This document shows, one piece after another, positions 47,532-59,379 of a stretch of DNA of 64,000 nt (its first letter is position 1; each line of letters starts with the position of its first letter). Source of the DNA: Nomia melanderi (taxonomy: Eukaryota > Arthropoda > Insecta > Hymenoptera > Halictidae); assembly GCF_051020985.1 (NCBI RefSeq), contig NC_135003.1, forward strand, positions 5,759,501-5,823,500. The letters are read 5' to 3'. The position numbers were made by a program, and so were the translations under genes. A model generated the notes under the pieces. That model searched no databases, was not told where the DNA came from, and saw only the letters and a program-made list of their open reading frames with translations.

Positions 47532-47754
47532 TTCACGCTAAGTTTACGGACGTTTATAGTACAATTTATTCTCTTGTTCCTAATAAAATGGCTATCCGTT
47601 CACTTAGATCTTGGAAATTAAGGGTTGATAAATGGACGATTACGATACATATTCGTGCAATTGCATTAATCTAAATCGACGTAAACATTTAGTAAATAAT
47701 ATTTATAAAGTTCAATATGCGTCAATCTGACGTGTTCCGTAAACCTAGTGTTAA
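47532..47754. mobile_element. piggyBac-like MITE, family B, copy at 47.5 kb
   Basis: It is 223 bp. The left end TTCACGCTAAGTTTACGGAC and the inverse of the right end TTAACACTAGGTTTACGGAA are inverted repeats, and the right end continues into a GTCAATCTGAC-type palindrome. The right TTAA is intact (47751-47754); the left has become TTCA. Non-coding. Confidence 0.6.
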
Positions 47755-47886
47755 ATAAAAATAACGTTAATAGAGTGTTTTCTATTTTTCTACTGTTTAA
47801 GTATTTAATAAATAATTTACATTTCTATGGGAAAGGTATCCTATATTTTCAAAAATTCAGAAAAGCTAGAAATGACATAAAAATAC

Positions 47887-48125
47887 GTCAAATTATCAAC
47901 ATTCTTCTAAAAAAATGAATAATAACGCAGGATTACGTTACTGGTATTCAACTAAAAAATGCAAAATGACGAAAGACTACATGCACAGCATTCTTCAAAA
48001 TAAACTAAAAATGACGTAGGACTACATTACCAGTATTTTTCTTAAAAATGTAAAATAATGTTCAACTACGTTACTAATATTTTTTTAATATAAAATGACG
48101 TAAAACTACGTTACGACCATTCTTT
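47887..48125. repeat. 44-bp tandem array, five to six diverged units
   Basis: The unit core GACGTAGGACTACGTTACCA recurs with spacing 44, 45, 44 and 40 bp (GATTAC/GACTAC words at 47931, 47975, 48020, 48064, 48104). A further unit at about 48868-48900 lies beyond the family H insert and grades into a TTAA-type terminus at 48911. Confidence 0.7.
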
Positions 48126-48914
48126 TTTGTTATTGTATATTTCAAGTTGCATTAACCCCATTGGGACATTGGCAACTACTTTAAATTATGCAGATGATTA
48201 TCTATGTATATGATTGTATTGTGCATTCCTTAGGTGTGAATGGCTAAGTAAAATATATACACTTGTTCAATGCGCACAATAAATGTTAACTTTAAATTTC
48301 AAAGTTAGTCATATGTACGCTTCGAGCAGCAAATTAATGGCACTTGAATATTTAGGGTTGGTGCAAATCAGTCCACACTTAATTTCAAAAATGAATTTTA
48401 ATATTAAACTTAATATTCAATGTACATAGTGTTGTTGCATGATCGTCTGTATGATGGTTACTGTCTTGAATTCACAAGATCTCGTGAATATCGAAAAATA
48501 TTCCTAGCGCGACTTCAGTGGTTTTCTATCTCAGGTATCGGCTAAAGCTAAACAATAATAAGGGATGGCCTGTAGTTTTCAGTGATTTACTTGAAGTTTT
48601 CAGTTAAGCAAGGCCAGGTCGAAGGCACAAAAAATGGAAAACCCCGAAATTGGCAAGGTGGTAAATGTCTTCACTTTGGAAAGTATAATTTGTATCTAAC
48701 GGTCTCCTCGAACAATGATGTTTCTGAATATAGTTTGAATTTCGCCGGGAATCGAATATAACATTTTCAAATATGTTGTTACAACGTAACAATACTATTT
48801 TGATTTCTTTTAGAAATTTCAAAATATTAAAGCATAAGTCAACTGTTCGGGTTGCTTCTTTTCTTGAAAATGTAAAATAACGTAGGACCACGTTCCCGAT
48901 ATCGAATGTGTTAA
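48115..48914. mobile_element. Composite repeat (family H) ending at TTAA
   Basis: It contains blocks shared with 13441-13670 and 45946-46030, a stretch starting GGGTTGGTGCAAATCAGTCC (48356) that resembles a mariner-type terminus, and a right end whose inverse is TTAACACATTCGATATCGGG. The right end is also a variant of the 44-bp unit. A minus-strand open stretch (48604 on) is not recognisable. Internal boundaries are uncertain; it looks like a TTAA element with a satellite-like interior and later insertions. Confidence 0.4.
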
Positions 48915-49118
48915 CAAGTTCGCGGGTAGTAGTCGCCTTTTCACGCGCTTCTCAAGCGTACCATTGCGATAACCGTCGCAGTAGTCGGAAGGAAGCGTCA
49001 CGATGTTACCATTCACGTCGCGCTGCTGATAACGCACGCTCGTAGGATGCTCGCGAGCATTGACGCTGTCGTTTACGATACCAAGTCTGGCTATAGTTGC
49101 AACAAAATCAAAGGACCA
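48915..49118 (-). CDS. Candidate exon truncated by TTAA element, unrecognised
   Basis: On the minus strand an open frame follows the acceptor-like sequence GTGGTTTTAG and runs 68 codons to the repeat border; it continues by chance to 48819. It includes DFVATIARLGIVNDSVNARE and YQQRDVNGNIVTLPSDYCDG. Codon choice is G/C-leaning at third positions and composition is globular-protein-like, the most exon-like in the window. No family is recognised and no ATG lies at the start. The TTAA element abuts its 3' side, so this may be a broken exon. Confidence 0.3.
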
Positions 49119-49119
49119 C

Positions 49120-50340
49120 TAAAACCACTGTCTCCACCATAAAATTTCAGTTGAGTAACTCAACAATAGAAATTTTTATTTTAACCTTGTGCAACTGTAA
49201 AGAACGTTAGCTTATCAACTGAGTAGTGTTTTGAACATACACACTTATGCTCTCAGAAAATTAATAAAATTAATATTCTATATACATTGCTTTCAGTCCC
49301 TTCAGGTACGGACTATAGTACTCACATGAAATTATTCATTTTTACAATTATTTCGGATATTTAATATTTGTGAAATATCAATAATTGTGATATAAGAAAA
49401 TTAAAACCAGCTATTTTCATTGGTATTTTCTACTTCTTTTCTACGAACTCGAAACTGTTTTTACGATCAGTCATCACCATTTCAGTTTGCGCTGTCCCGT
49501 TTTACTGTTATTAAGTTGGGGAAAATTTACCATGCTGCAACGGCAGCAGTTGCCATCCTTTAATTATTCGCATACGGCTGTAAAGTTTACCCTGCATGAT
49601 ATAGAACAACTGCATTATTTTATTCTATTATATGCAGAAACTTAGGCACATACAATTGTTTTGAATATGAACAACCACCACCTATGAATAGTATTACGTC
49701 GTTAGTTTAAACTGGAGCATAACACTAGGTAAGCTTTTCGAAATATACAAAATAGTATAGAAACGATAATAAAAGCGCACAATATGAGTTTAATTTAGTT
49801 TAAGAAATGAAATTTGAATGACAAAGGCTTCAAAGATCAAGAAGATAGAGAACGGAAACCAATCTAGTATTTTGACGTTTTAAAAAACAACATCCGAAGA
49901 AAATTTAAGAAAATCAAGTGATTACTATTTTAATTTCAAACACATAAATCAATTATCTAATTATCCTACACTCTTTAAACGCAGTGTAACAAAAATTAAA
50001 CGAAAACTACCAGCAACGTCGACTAAAAATCATGTACTATATCATTTAGATAAATAAATACTCCAAGGGATGTCTGAAAGTTATCAAAAAATATGCGCAC
50101 TGCGTATAACTAGAACTGCCACATGAACTAATAGAAAAGCAAATTAAAATTTCAACAAATGTATTTTTATATATATTATCAGAAAATACAGTAAATTTTA
50201 CTATTTACCATATCTAATATTAGTAATAGCCAGTTCAACAAAGTGAAGATTTAAACCTTCTCAAAAACACGAGAAGATTGCTCATCCAGCATCTATGCAT
50301 AACTCACAGGAGATAGCAAACGAGTACCAAAAAGAATAGA
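49120..50340. other. AT-rich gene-free stretch
   Basis: No gene or repeat is recognised. Confidence 0.45.
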
Positions 50341-50496
50341 ACGCGTAGAACCTCGCATTCTACGTTATCAATAGAGAGACTTACTTGTCAGTCGATCTGC
50401 TTTACGACGAGATATTAGTCTATCGTTTTCATCGAGTATCCCCGAGCGAGCGATTCAGCAGAGTATAAAGTATATCTTATAAAATCCAAGAGCACC

Positions 50497-50760
50497 TTAG
50501 ATAATATGCAGCGGAGGAAGTGATCTGGAATGACCAGTTGATTTGGCCCGGACTGTAATGGGATCACTCACACGCTTGAACGCGAGCGTGCCGGCAGCCG
50601 CGTTTCTTACGTACCGCGTGCGTAGGTAACGGAGCACGCGTGCCGTTAGCGGGAAAGAGAAAGAACGAGAGCCGGTCAAGTGATAAGGAAGTAACAAATT
50701 GTCTAGGTAGACGGGATCATGGTCGTCTCGAATCATAGACCGTTTACTACTCAGGAACAT
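50497..50760 (-). CDS. Candidate first exon or ORF in CpG-rich patch
   Basis: A minus-strand ATG (50760) opens an 87-codon frame starting MFLSSKRSMIRDDHDPVYLD. A strong donor-like GTGAGT occurs in the minus-strand sequence after codon 62 (TTCAAGCGT/GTGAGT). The product is Arg/Leu/Ser-rich and unrecognised. It sits in the 50340-50760 CpG-rich patch, which also has a plus-strand TCAGTC initiator at 50388 with a near-DPE at +28. Confidence 0.2.
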   Translation of the reverse strand: MFLSSKRSMIRDDHDPVYLDNLLLPYHLTGSRSFSFPLTARVLRYLRTRYVRNAAAGTLAFKRVSDPITVRAKSTGHSRSLPPLHII

Positions 50761-50764
50761 TTTA

Positions 50765-53700
50765 TGAGGATAAACAATTAATTGCAGCTTCCAGGCTGAG
50801 CAGCGTGAACGCTAATTATACCGTAGTATAAGAAACTTTCAAGGCATGTCGAAGCTCAGGTCCCATGGGACTAGTGTGGGAACGAAAATATTAACAAGAA
50901 ATTATATATAGATTGAGGAGGGAAGTTCTTTTTTTCAATATTTCACGTATTGATGCGTCAAGGTTTAATTTAGATATTCAGTTTCATAATTTTGTATGTA
51001 CTGAATCAAGTGGCTATTAGAAATAGTCATCGGAGTTCGAAGGGTTAGTATCGAGAGGTTAATTGCTATGTAAAGTGCGAGAATTTTTGTAAATTCACGT
51101 TTCAGTAGAATCGTACAGTGATAGAAAATTTCTATTTCCTTTTTGTTTAATGATTGATAAATGAGTGGTAACTAAAATGACAATGTATTAAGCTTTAGTG
51201 ATCTTCATATTTTACAGGAACTTCGAGATTCTTTAACATTATATGTACAAAAGAATTTACTGGCTAGTTATAAGCAAATCCATGTATCTAAAATTATTCT
51301 CTTAATTGAATGCCACTTTTTATCGAATTTCGGAAAAAATTTTGTGTAAATATTCAAAAATTGTTTCTTAATTCACTATTCTATATAAATATCAAGAAAG
51401 CCAGTACCTAAAAGTAAGTATAAACGTATTTGTTGAAATAGTGTCTTTGAAATTTAATTTGTAAGATTAGTATTTTTATGTTAGTATTAGAAAAATTATT
51501 ATTTTTCTTTCAAATAAAAGTCAACAGTTGTTGTTTCCAACGCAAGTAACTTTAGTACTTAAAATACTCATGAAATCAGAATGCAAGTAGCCTATAAGAA
51601 ATTTCAGCAGAATAAACGTTACCAAGATGAAAATTCTTAAGGGCGGTTAGAGAGTCTTAAGGAGTTTAATAACTTTAAAGTATTACTTGAGATAAGCCAC
51701 TGAGGGTTTTACAGATAATGTGTAGAAGAAATTTTTGCAGGAAAGTATAAAGAGGGTAAACAGTTTCATTCTAGTACCATCAATGAAACATGTTTAATAA
51801 AATCCTATGATTAAATGGGAATGCTTCAACTTGTGCCATCGAATGTCAATATCACACTGAAAGAAAGACATTTATTACATTATTTACTATTGCTATTTAG
51901 TGTAATCTATACATTTAACAAACAAATAAAAGTTACATTTTTCATAATATTATATATATTCTTAACAATTTTTTTAAATTATTGTCAGGATAATGTACAA
52001 TCTTAAGTAATAATCTATCCTAAATTGTTTCAAATTATTTAATATAAAAACAGAAAAGGTTTCATTTTCTTGGGTATTTCATTATTTATACTACCTTTTT
52101 TTAACTTCGAATACCATATACCTATATAATTAATAAATTCGTGTGTATAATTAACATGCAACTGTCAGGGATTATTCACAAAATTGTTCGAAAAACAGTT
52201 ATATTATTTCAAATGCAAGACAATATTTCATTAAATCGAAACCAATTCATTTACTTATCAAAATAGATTAACGGGCAATCATTGCGAAAGTATTATTGTT
52301 GAAGTAAGTTCATTCCAGTTTGCTCTCGAAATAATTTGTCACGCAAGTAGCTGCAAAACTAATCACTGCAATACGGCTAATGGAGTTTAATAAATTTGCG
52401 GCTCTTCGGACGGTTTGATTGTCGTGCAGTTTGGTTGGTTATCTCGGAGTTTAATGGACCTTCGTACTGTTTGTAATCGTTTGCATCTGAATTTTCCACA
52501 TGTGCTATTATTTTCCAGGAATCACAAATTGAACAGGTATCAAAATATTCAGGTTAATCAGGTGAATGGTTTGCAAATATGTATAAAAATAGGTAAAAAA
52601 TGTGATATTTTATAGAATATCACAAGAATATTTAAAGTAATTCTATTATAGTAATCTTCAAAAATTGGTCTTCGAATCATAAAAATTAACAACTATAACA
52701 GTACGGTTTAAAAAGTGTTTAAACAAGATATTTATTAAAAGCATTAAATTAAAATCGTTCCAAGTTTTTAAAAAGCAAAACTCGGAGTATTCGACACATC
52801 TTAAAATATGGTAACTTTAGAAAAAACTAATCTTGCTGCGGAAACCTGTTATCTCTCGTAATACCTCAAAATTGATAATTCACAAAATTGTTCCATAAAA
52901 TTGTGACACTAACAGAATTCGTTAAAGAGATACATAAAGCAAAAGTGTTTTTAATACTAAGAACATTTTACAACGATCTAGTTGTAAGAATAGAGTAGAA
53001 TTTTCAAATTCTCTTGATTTTTAATCTATATATAGTATGTGTACACAACAATGAATATCGTATGTATACGCATCATTAAATATTCTTTTTGTATTGTACA
53101 GCCGACTTCTGATCATACACATTTATCATTGCATTGCATGTATCTATATTTACTAACATTTCATGTAATTACTAAGTTAAATATGTATCCATAATTTCAG
53201 TAATTTATTATATAAGAAATAAGTCCTTAATGAAAATGTAAATATGCCGATAATAACTTTCTAACTGTTTGATTATGAGCATTATAACTTCTTTTCAGAA
53301 AAATTACAGATATGTTCATTTAAAAATTAATATTTTATAATACAAATCCTAACATTTTAATTTATCCAAACTTTGTATACATATACGCAAATAGGAAGGA
53401 AAATGGATTGATATTAAATGTGAAAATTCGTATTTAATCAGGTATAATAGAAAACAATATTCATTTAATCAGAATGTGTACCAGAATAAAGTACCACTGA
53501 CATATTTTATGTTTAGAAAAATTAACGTTGATTGTTATCTTTGCGTACAAAATATTTAATTTTTTAAAAGCAGTATTCGATGAATGAAAGGATAATAATC
53601 AGTCGAAGAAAAGTCTAATATATATTTCGAATGAACATTATTCACATTTTAATCCAGCTAATTTTACTATTGTGATTCGTAACGTGACGGTCGAACGTTG

Positions 53701-54400
53701 TAATGCAAAAATATAGGTCAATGTATATTGATCAAAGACGATTATTCCTGAATCAATTTGTGATGAACACTTTCAATGTCCTAATGCACTGTTGTCATTA
53801 TTCCTCATGAATTTAAACCATTTTCTATTCTTAGAAAAAATGTACCATTCTCAACTGTACCCCTAAAATTCTTAAGTTACATTTTTTTACATTTCATGAT
53901 ACATTATTTTCATACCCCGTATTTTCATCGCTATCCCCCTATATACAGAATTACCTACATCAATTTCATAACTACATATCTTAATTTATCTTTCATTTGA
54001 ATTTTAACATTCGTTTTATTTTTCATTCATCTACATTTCTTCAAGGCATATTTGTCTCGCAATATATCTTTTTCTTTTAATTAATTTACATTACAATCGT
54101 TATGAGATCACTGTATCAACCGTACCTACATATTATTTAATCTTCATACCCACAGATTAAAACTAAATAAATAACAATGAGTACCATTAAAATTCGATAA
54201 AAGAAATACATCATCTCAACCCACAGCCGGATGAGTAATTAACGTATATAAACTTTACGCATTCCTCTAATTCATAAAATAGTTCAAAATCAATTTACAA
54301 TTCAACGAAAAGTCAGCACAAGAAATTCCAAACATCCTCCTCGATTCTCGTTCAAAACTGAACAGTACGACAAATAAAACGTCGATATCCCGATATGAAA
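50765..54400. other. AT-rich gene-free stretch
   Basis: This is the longest featureless block, 3.6 kb. Only short chance frames are seen (51815-52006, 52415-52615). No transposon ends or RNA genes are recognised. Confidence 0.5.
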
Positions 54401-55050
54401 ATCTGCGGACGCATCCAAAAAGCATAATCCCGCGATCAGTGAAAGATCAGCGGGAAGCCCGGGCACGGTTCAGCGTAACAATCGTTCTCTCGCGACGCGA
54501 CGCGAGGCGACTGCCGCGTCCATTCAGCCGTGCCAAGCGATTACGTAATCGTTCCACTTGCCAGGCGAATGCACTACGAGATTACGGCTGATAAAAGCGT
54601 GTTGTATTCGCGAGGTCACTCGACCGCTTTTATGAATGAAAATTTATATTGTTCGCCTGCGATTCGCGGCGAGTACGTGCCCGCGCGGAGAACACGCCAG
54701 ACACAGCCGGCGCGTAATTAATTAACGCGTGATTATTTTCGCTGGCAGAGAGCTCGACAACCGACTTGTTCGGCGGCTCAAGAGTCGAAGCGAGTTTGAA
54801 CGAGTCGCAGAGAAGCGACGCCAGTGTAACGAGCCCCTCTATGAAACTCATCGACCCCTGTAAATCCATTTAACCGAAGTTTATTCCTTACGGAATAATC
54901 GTGTAATCTGGCAGCGACGTTCAATTAAATCAGTTCCGAAGTTGCGCACAGGTGTAGAACTCCGTCTCATAATTTAATCAGCGCTCAGGAATTCGTCCTC
55001 CGTGCCGCACGGCGCGGCCTCGTCGAATGAACTTCGAACTCTTGAGGCCG
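54400..55050. other. CpG-rich patch, candidate developmental enhancer
   Basis: The block has the palindrome CGATTACGTAATCG, several AATTAATTAA and TTTATG/ATAAAAG words of homeodomain or Caudal type, and no recognisable protein. Mixed AT-motif and CpG content is typical of insect regulatory DNA; this is inference. Confidence 0.35.
54538..54551. promoter_or_regulatory. Palindromic PAR-bZIP-like site CGATTACGTAATCG
   Basis: The inner ATTACGTAAT matches the RTTACGTAAY site bound by Pdp1/Vrille/E4BP4-type bZIP proteins, and the whole 14 bp is a perfect palindrome. Binding is inferred from the family consensus. Confidence 0.4.
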
Positions 55051-55055
55051 CCGTA

Positions 55056-55772
55056 CAGTGGGGCCTCGGATTTAAGTCCTAATTGATTCTGAAATGGACG
55101 ACGTAAGTCGAAAACGACGTGAATCGGGATGTATAGGATAGACATGTGAGTCGCTTAGAAGCGAATACGTTTGAATCTATTTTTTAATATTTTCTGATTT
55201 TCGTCGATTCGAATAAATAATATTCTTTTTATTAAAGAATATGTTTCTTCGTTATTTATAGGTCAGAAAGCCCTTCTTTTTATAGCTTGTGAATATGTTG
55301 TATAATAATTTCAGAAGCTACGACATTAATTTTCTCAATTCTTGTTTTTTGGACTTATTAGCTTCTGAGCGACTCCTGTACTCTCCAACTGAGTGTTGGC
55401 GGGTATTCTTCACAGTGAGAAGTCGTGGAGGCCAGGGGGCTCTTCCATTGACAATGTTTCGGCCGCCTCGGCTTTCGACGTATAGTCATCATTGGCGCGC
55501 GGCAATAACAAAGGATGGAAGCGAGACGGAATGCGGACGGAATAAGAGGGAACTATAGAGAATTCTGTTTTCTACCGTTTGCGTCTCATTGCGTCGCATT
55601 TGGTCTTGCTTCCGTCCTATGTTATTGCTGAGCACAAACTTGCTCAAGTAAGTTTCAGATTGATTCAGTTAAAACTGAACACATAGAGCGGAAAATATTG
55701 GTTGGAAACAATTGACTACCGTGTTATATAGAAGCGACGTAAGTCGGAAGGGCGTAACTCGGGGCCTCACTG
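55056..55772. mobile_element. pogo/Tigger-like non-autonomous element
   Basis: The ends are CAGTGGGGCCTCGGATTT and, inverted, CAGTGAGGCCCCGAGTTA, flanked by TA at 55054-55055 and 55773-55774. Both ends also carry the subterminal word CGACGTAAGTCG (near 55099 and 55736), itself nearly palindromic. CAGTG ends with TA target sites fit the pogo branch of Tc1/mariner. At 717 bp it has no transposase, and a partial foldback MITE lies inside it. Confidence 0.65.
55421..55635. mobile_element. Partial foldback MITE nested in the pogo-like element
   Basis: Inverted segments match the inner arms of 43712-44084 (GGCCGCCTCGGCTTTCGACG, ATTGGCGCGCGGCAATAACA, and the inverse GCGTCGCATTTGGTCTTGCT). The outer ends are missing on both sides, so it was truncated during or after insertion. 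Confidence 0.6.
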
Positions 55773-55774
55773 TA

Positions 55775-57033
55775 CACGCTGAAACCTGAGGCATTGCTAT
55801 AAGCAATGGCTTTAAATCTTTTTCACTTTTTGTTTGAGTGCAACATGTATCATAAAACTTTAGCAGACTCAAACCCATCACTTGTAAGTAGGGATGCTGC
55901 ATCGCCGCGGGTTTCAACGTATGTGGCGGTTTTTAGGATTACGTGTGACTCGATACAAAAATGCAACTATTCATATAACAATATTGAGATAACGATTCGT
56001 TTAAAATTAGGGGTGTCCAACATTTCAGCACCCTCTCCCCCCAGCCTCATGGGAAAGAAACAGGTTGTTATGGGCCGCACATAAATTAATAACATATTTA
56101 CCCCTTTAAGTGCTGTGGACGCATATATGCAATCAGCAGAAACTATCGGTGTGGACTATGAGTGCATACATGCGTTTTTCGATCTTTTTGATCACACACA
56201 CGCCGTGATGATAATTGCAAATGTAAGACATTAATATGCAAATGTATTATTATAAATGTATTAATATGCATATAAGGCGTAAGACGCCTTGTATGAATTA
56301 ATATAGCTCATGGATCTTCAGACGGCAAGCTGAACAAAAAGAATATTGTGTCTACAGGGAACGTTTCAACTGGGAGTATTCAGCACTCGAAAGGTTAACT
56401 CGTGTTAATAACATTTTTAATGAATCTTTCAGCCGCAATCTTATAAAGGTTTTAAGTTTATTTTATTATCCGCGTATTGGACAAGCCTGGTTCAGAGAGC
56501 CAAGCGTCATATATGTGTTGTTGTGATGACATTAATATATATTTGGCGTATGATATACCCTATCGTCGCATTGGCTATCTCAAAATATTACACGTATAAG
56601 ATTTAGGTAAAATACTTTGTTTGATATATTTACTATGTTCTAACCTCTCGCACTGGAAATTAATTTAGAAATTTGACAAAGTCTTGCGCGAAGAATTTTG
56701 TTTTTACCTATCACACGTAGATATATACGCTAAACATGTTTATTAATAATTGTGTATAGAGTGATATATTTCAAAATGATCTAATATGTGCAATGTAATA
56801 AGACTATCAATGCGTACAGAAAATCAAAGATATAGGTTTGCGTTGAAAATTTCAGAAGGCGGCCTTTAAAAAAATTTCTTAAGGTCATTGCAATGTCAAA
56901 CAAATGCAAGTATATGCTCAGTTCTAGACCTTACAACTTTCATCTAAAATATTGTTTGTATCATTCATAATTCTTAAGTTATAGAATTTTGCCAAAAAAA
57001 CGGACTTTTGGCTGCTGTGTGGATCGAGGGTGA
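55775..57033. other. Gene-free stretch with hairpin
   Basis: No gene is supported. A 12-bp hairpin at 56269-56295 is listed separately; the surrounding sequence repeats TTAATATGCA twice nearby. Confidence 0.4.
56269..56295 (+). other. 12-bp stem, AAG loop hairpin
   Basis: CATATAAGGCGT pairs with ACGCCTTGTATG around AAG; eleven Watson-Crick pairs and one T-G. It is isolated in AT-rich DNA with no T-run terminator context. Confidence 0.45.
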
Positions 57034-57390
57034 ATGGAAGTGAAAAGGAGGGAGGAAGTTCTCTTCCCAAAGGACCGTTGCCGCTGTACCGGCGACGTGG
57101 CCAATTTCCAGGCGACGAGATGCAATTTCAGCACGGTAATTTCGCTCTTCTTATCGGGATTTCTTTGGTTTCTCAACGATCCAGACCGCCGGTACTTTAC
57201 GCAGTCCCTATCGGGAACGTTTTTGAACCGGCGTTCATCAATTCGGGAATTAATGAATTTTCAGTGGCGCCTCGATTCACTGGGAGGGTCAACCCCGAGG
57301 AATACATCTGTTGGATTGTCGGGAAATGGAATTGAATCGGTGCAGAGAGTAATTAAAGAATGGGACTGTGGTGAAGGAGTTGAGCGGTAA
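57034..57390 (+). CDS. Candidate 118-codon ORF in CpG-rich patch
   Basis: This is among the longest ATG-initiated frames in the window, starting MEVKRREEVLFPKDRCRCTG with a hydrophobic stretch around VISLFLSGFLWFL that could span a membrane. A second plus-strand frame of 101 codons (57030-57335) overlaps it in another register, so composition may explain both. It is unrecognised and has no clear splice context. Confidence 0.2.
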   Translation: MEVKRREEVLFPKDRCRCTGDVANFQATRCNFSTVISLFLSGFLWFLNDPDRRYFTQSLSGTFLNRRSSIRELMNFQWRLDSLGGSTPRNTSVGLSGNGIESVQRVIKEWDCGEGVER

Positions 57391-58680
57391 ATTGTACTAT
57401 CGAAATTTGGGGATTGTTTCTTTCTGACGGAAATTTTGTTTTTCAGTACATGAAAAATAAATTTTTTTATAATTTCATTTGGTGATCAGATATAGTATGT
57501 AGTGTGAAAGATAAATGTACCAACAACTTACCAGTTAATGTTATATAAATGTAAATATTTAATATTTAATGTAAATATTTTAATTTAAATATTTAATATA
57601 ATACATTTAATATAAATATTTGTATTTATATACAAAAATATTTATATTATAAATATATGTCCTTCTGGTTTTAATTGGTTAAGAAAATTAATTTTCAAAA
57701 TTTATTTGATACACGTGTTCACATTAATTTACATAATAATATTAAATAATACTCGTAAAAAAGATTCGTATAAAATTTTATAAAAATATTGAAAATTTGG
57801 TTCTTATTGATTGTAGAAAACTTCTAGACTTAATTATGTGTTACACTATAATTAAGACCGTATTATAACTTGCGTTGCAAATTAAAATAAAGTGATTACA
57901 AAAAAATAAAAATAAATGGAAAAGTATATTAACACTTTCTTATACGGGATTTCAAATCAAAACACATTGGGCTTCAAATTAATGCACAGATATGATTTCT
58001 AATATGACGGGTATCATGTCTGACTAGTGCTCACGACTTCTACTTGTACGTAACATTGGTTTGAATTACCTGGATAGAATTGGTGTATTGTCTCAGATTT
58101 AATATCTTTCAACTATCAGATTAAATTAATTTAAAAATGTAAATAGTCCATGCCACATCATTAACAACGTCTACCATTAATGAATTGCAATTAATAAACT
58201 AACATCAAAGTATTCATTGTATTTTTCACTTATAACACAAAAATGTGAGTCAAATGTTGTTTAAATATTTGTACATGTAATAAATCTTCAAAATAACCTT
58301 ATAGAAAATAAAACCTTACACGAACAAAATATTATTATATAAAAATATTTATAACTGCATTCACCTAAATTTATATTGCTAGACGCGAAATGTATACATA
58401 CCTTATTAATATTCCATCTTATTTTAGTTATAAGAAAATTTTGTTCACACGATTACAATTCAGCATGTTTTTCCAAATTTCATCGATTTCTCAGAAACTA
58501 GAATTTTTATCAACACAAACAAATCAATTAAACTAAAAAATCATATATTACAATACAAAGAAATTATATTCTAATTATGACCTGCGAAGTACTATTAATA
58601 GACGATTTTTCACTTCATTGGAAATAACGTGTGAACATAACCAAATGCTGAATATCATTTCTTTCAGTTCGATGATTTCG
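57391..58680. other. AT-rich gene-free stretch
   Basis: Reiterated AAATATTTAAT-type words occur at 57540-57660. No gene or element boundary is recognised. Confidence 0.5.
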
Positions 58681-58960
58681 TGACCCGTTTTAAGACACGA
58701 AAGAAGATGTAATCTTCTTCGTCGACCGCGGCGCCCTTCGCAGCCAACGAAATATGAATTTCCGCCCGACCGTCCGTCACGACCGCAAAATGTCGATTGA
58801 ATCGATCGTGCAACCATCGCGTACAAGTCCCATCAGAATTTCATTACGCGTAAACCCCATGGCCAATTTCAGGTCATGTCTTTGGTATACCTCGAACGAT
58901 CCACGAATAGTTCGCGTGTTCAGCTTACAATTGACTGAAGGCTTATGAATCGATGATATT
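58680..58960. other. CpG-rich patch
   Basis: Opposed short frames (83 minus, 64 plus) overlap, so coding is unlikely. It is a candidate regulatory element. Confidence 0.25.
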
Positions 58961-59379
58961 CGATCCTATAATGGACTTCTGTAACGGCTCTAAGTGGCCG
59001 AGCATTATATACGATCGTTCCAAAATTGTCTTTAATCCATTCTAGACGAATTGCACGCCAGATGTGTAACACAGTACTTATGATTAGCCAAACAGTCTAA
59101 TCACGCAAGAAAAAATTGAAAATTAAAGGATTGACATATTTAATATAATAAATAAGGAGTGTGGAGATTAAAACTTGTACTGGTTTCAAATGAAGACCTC
59201 AAAGTAGTTTCGATGACACAATAAACATTTTTTTAAGCTTTCAATATAAGCTGAAAGAAAGTTTATATCGAAATAATGTTTTTCTAAACTAACGCAAAGA
59301 AATATTATACATTTAAGAAACATATTCTATTTCAGAGTTTTATATGTTAACGCGTTATATGAAGATATTGGACACCTAT
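58961..59379. other. Gene-free stretch
   Basis: Nothing is recognised before the TTAA element. Confidence 0.4.

Noticed and set aside
48356..48620. Complete mariner element starting GGGTTGGTGCAAATCAG
   Set aside because: Only one terminus-like end is present; no inverse end or transposase motif was found within 1.5 kb.
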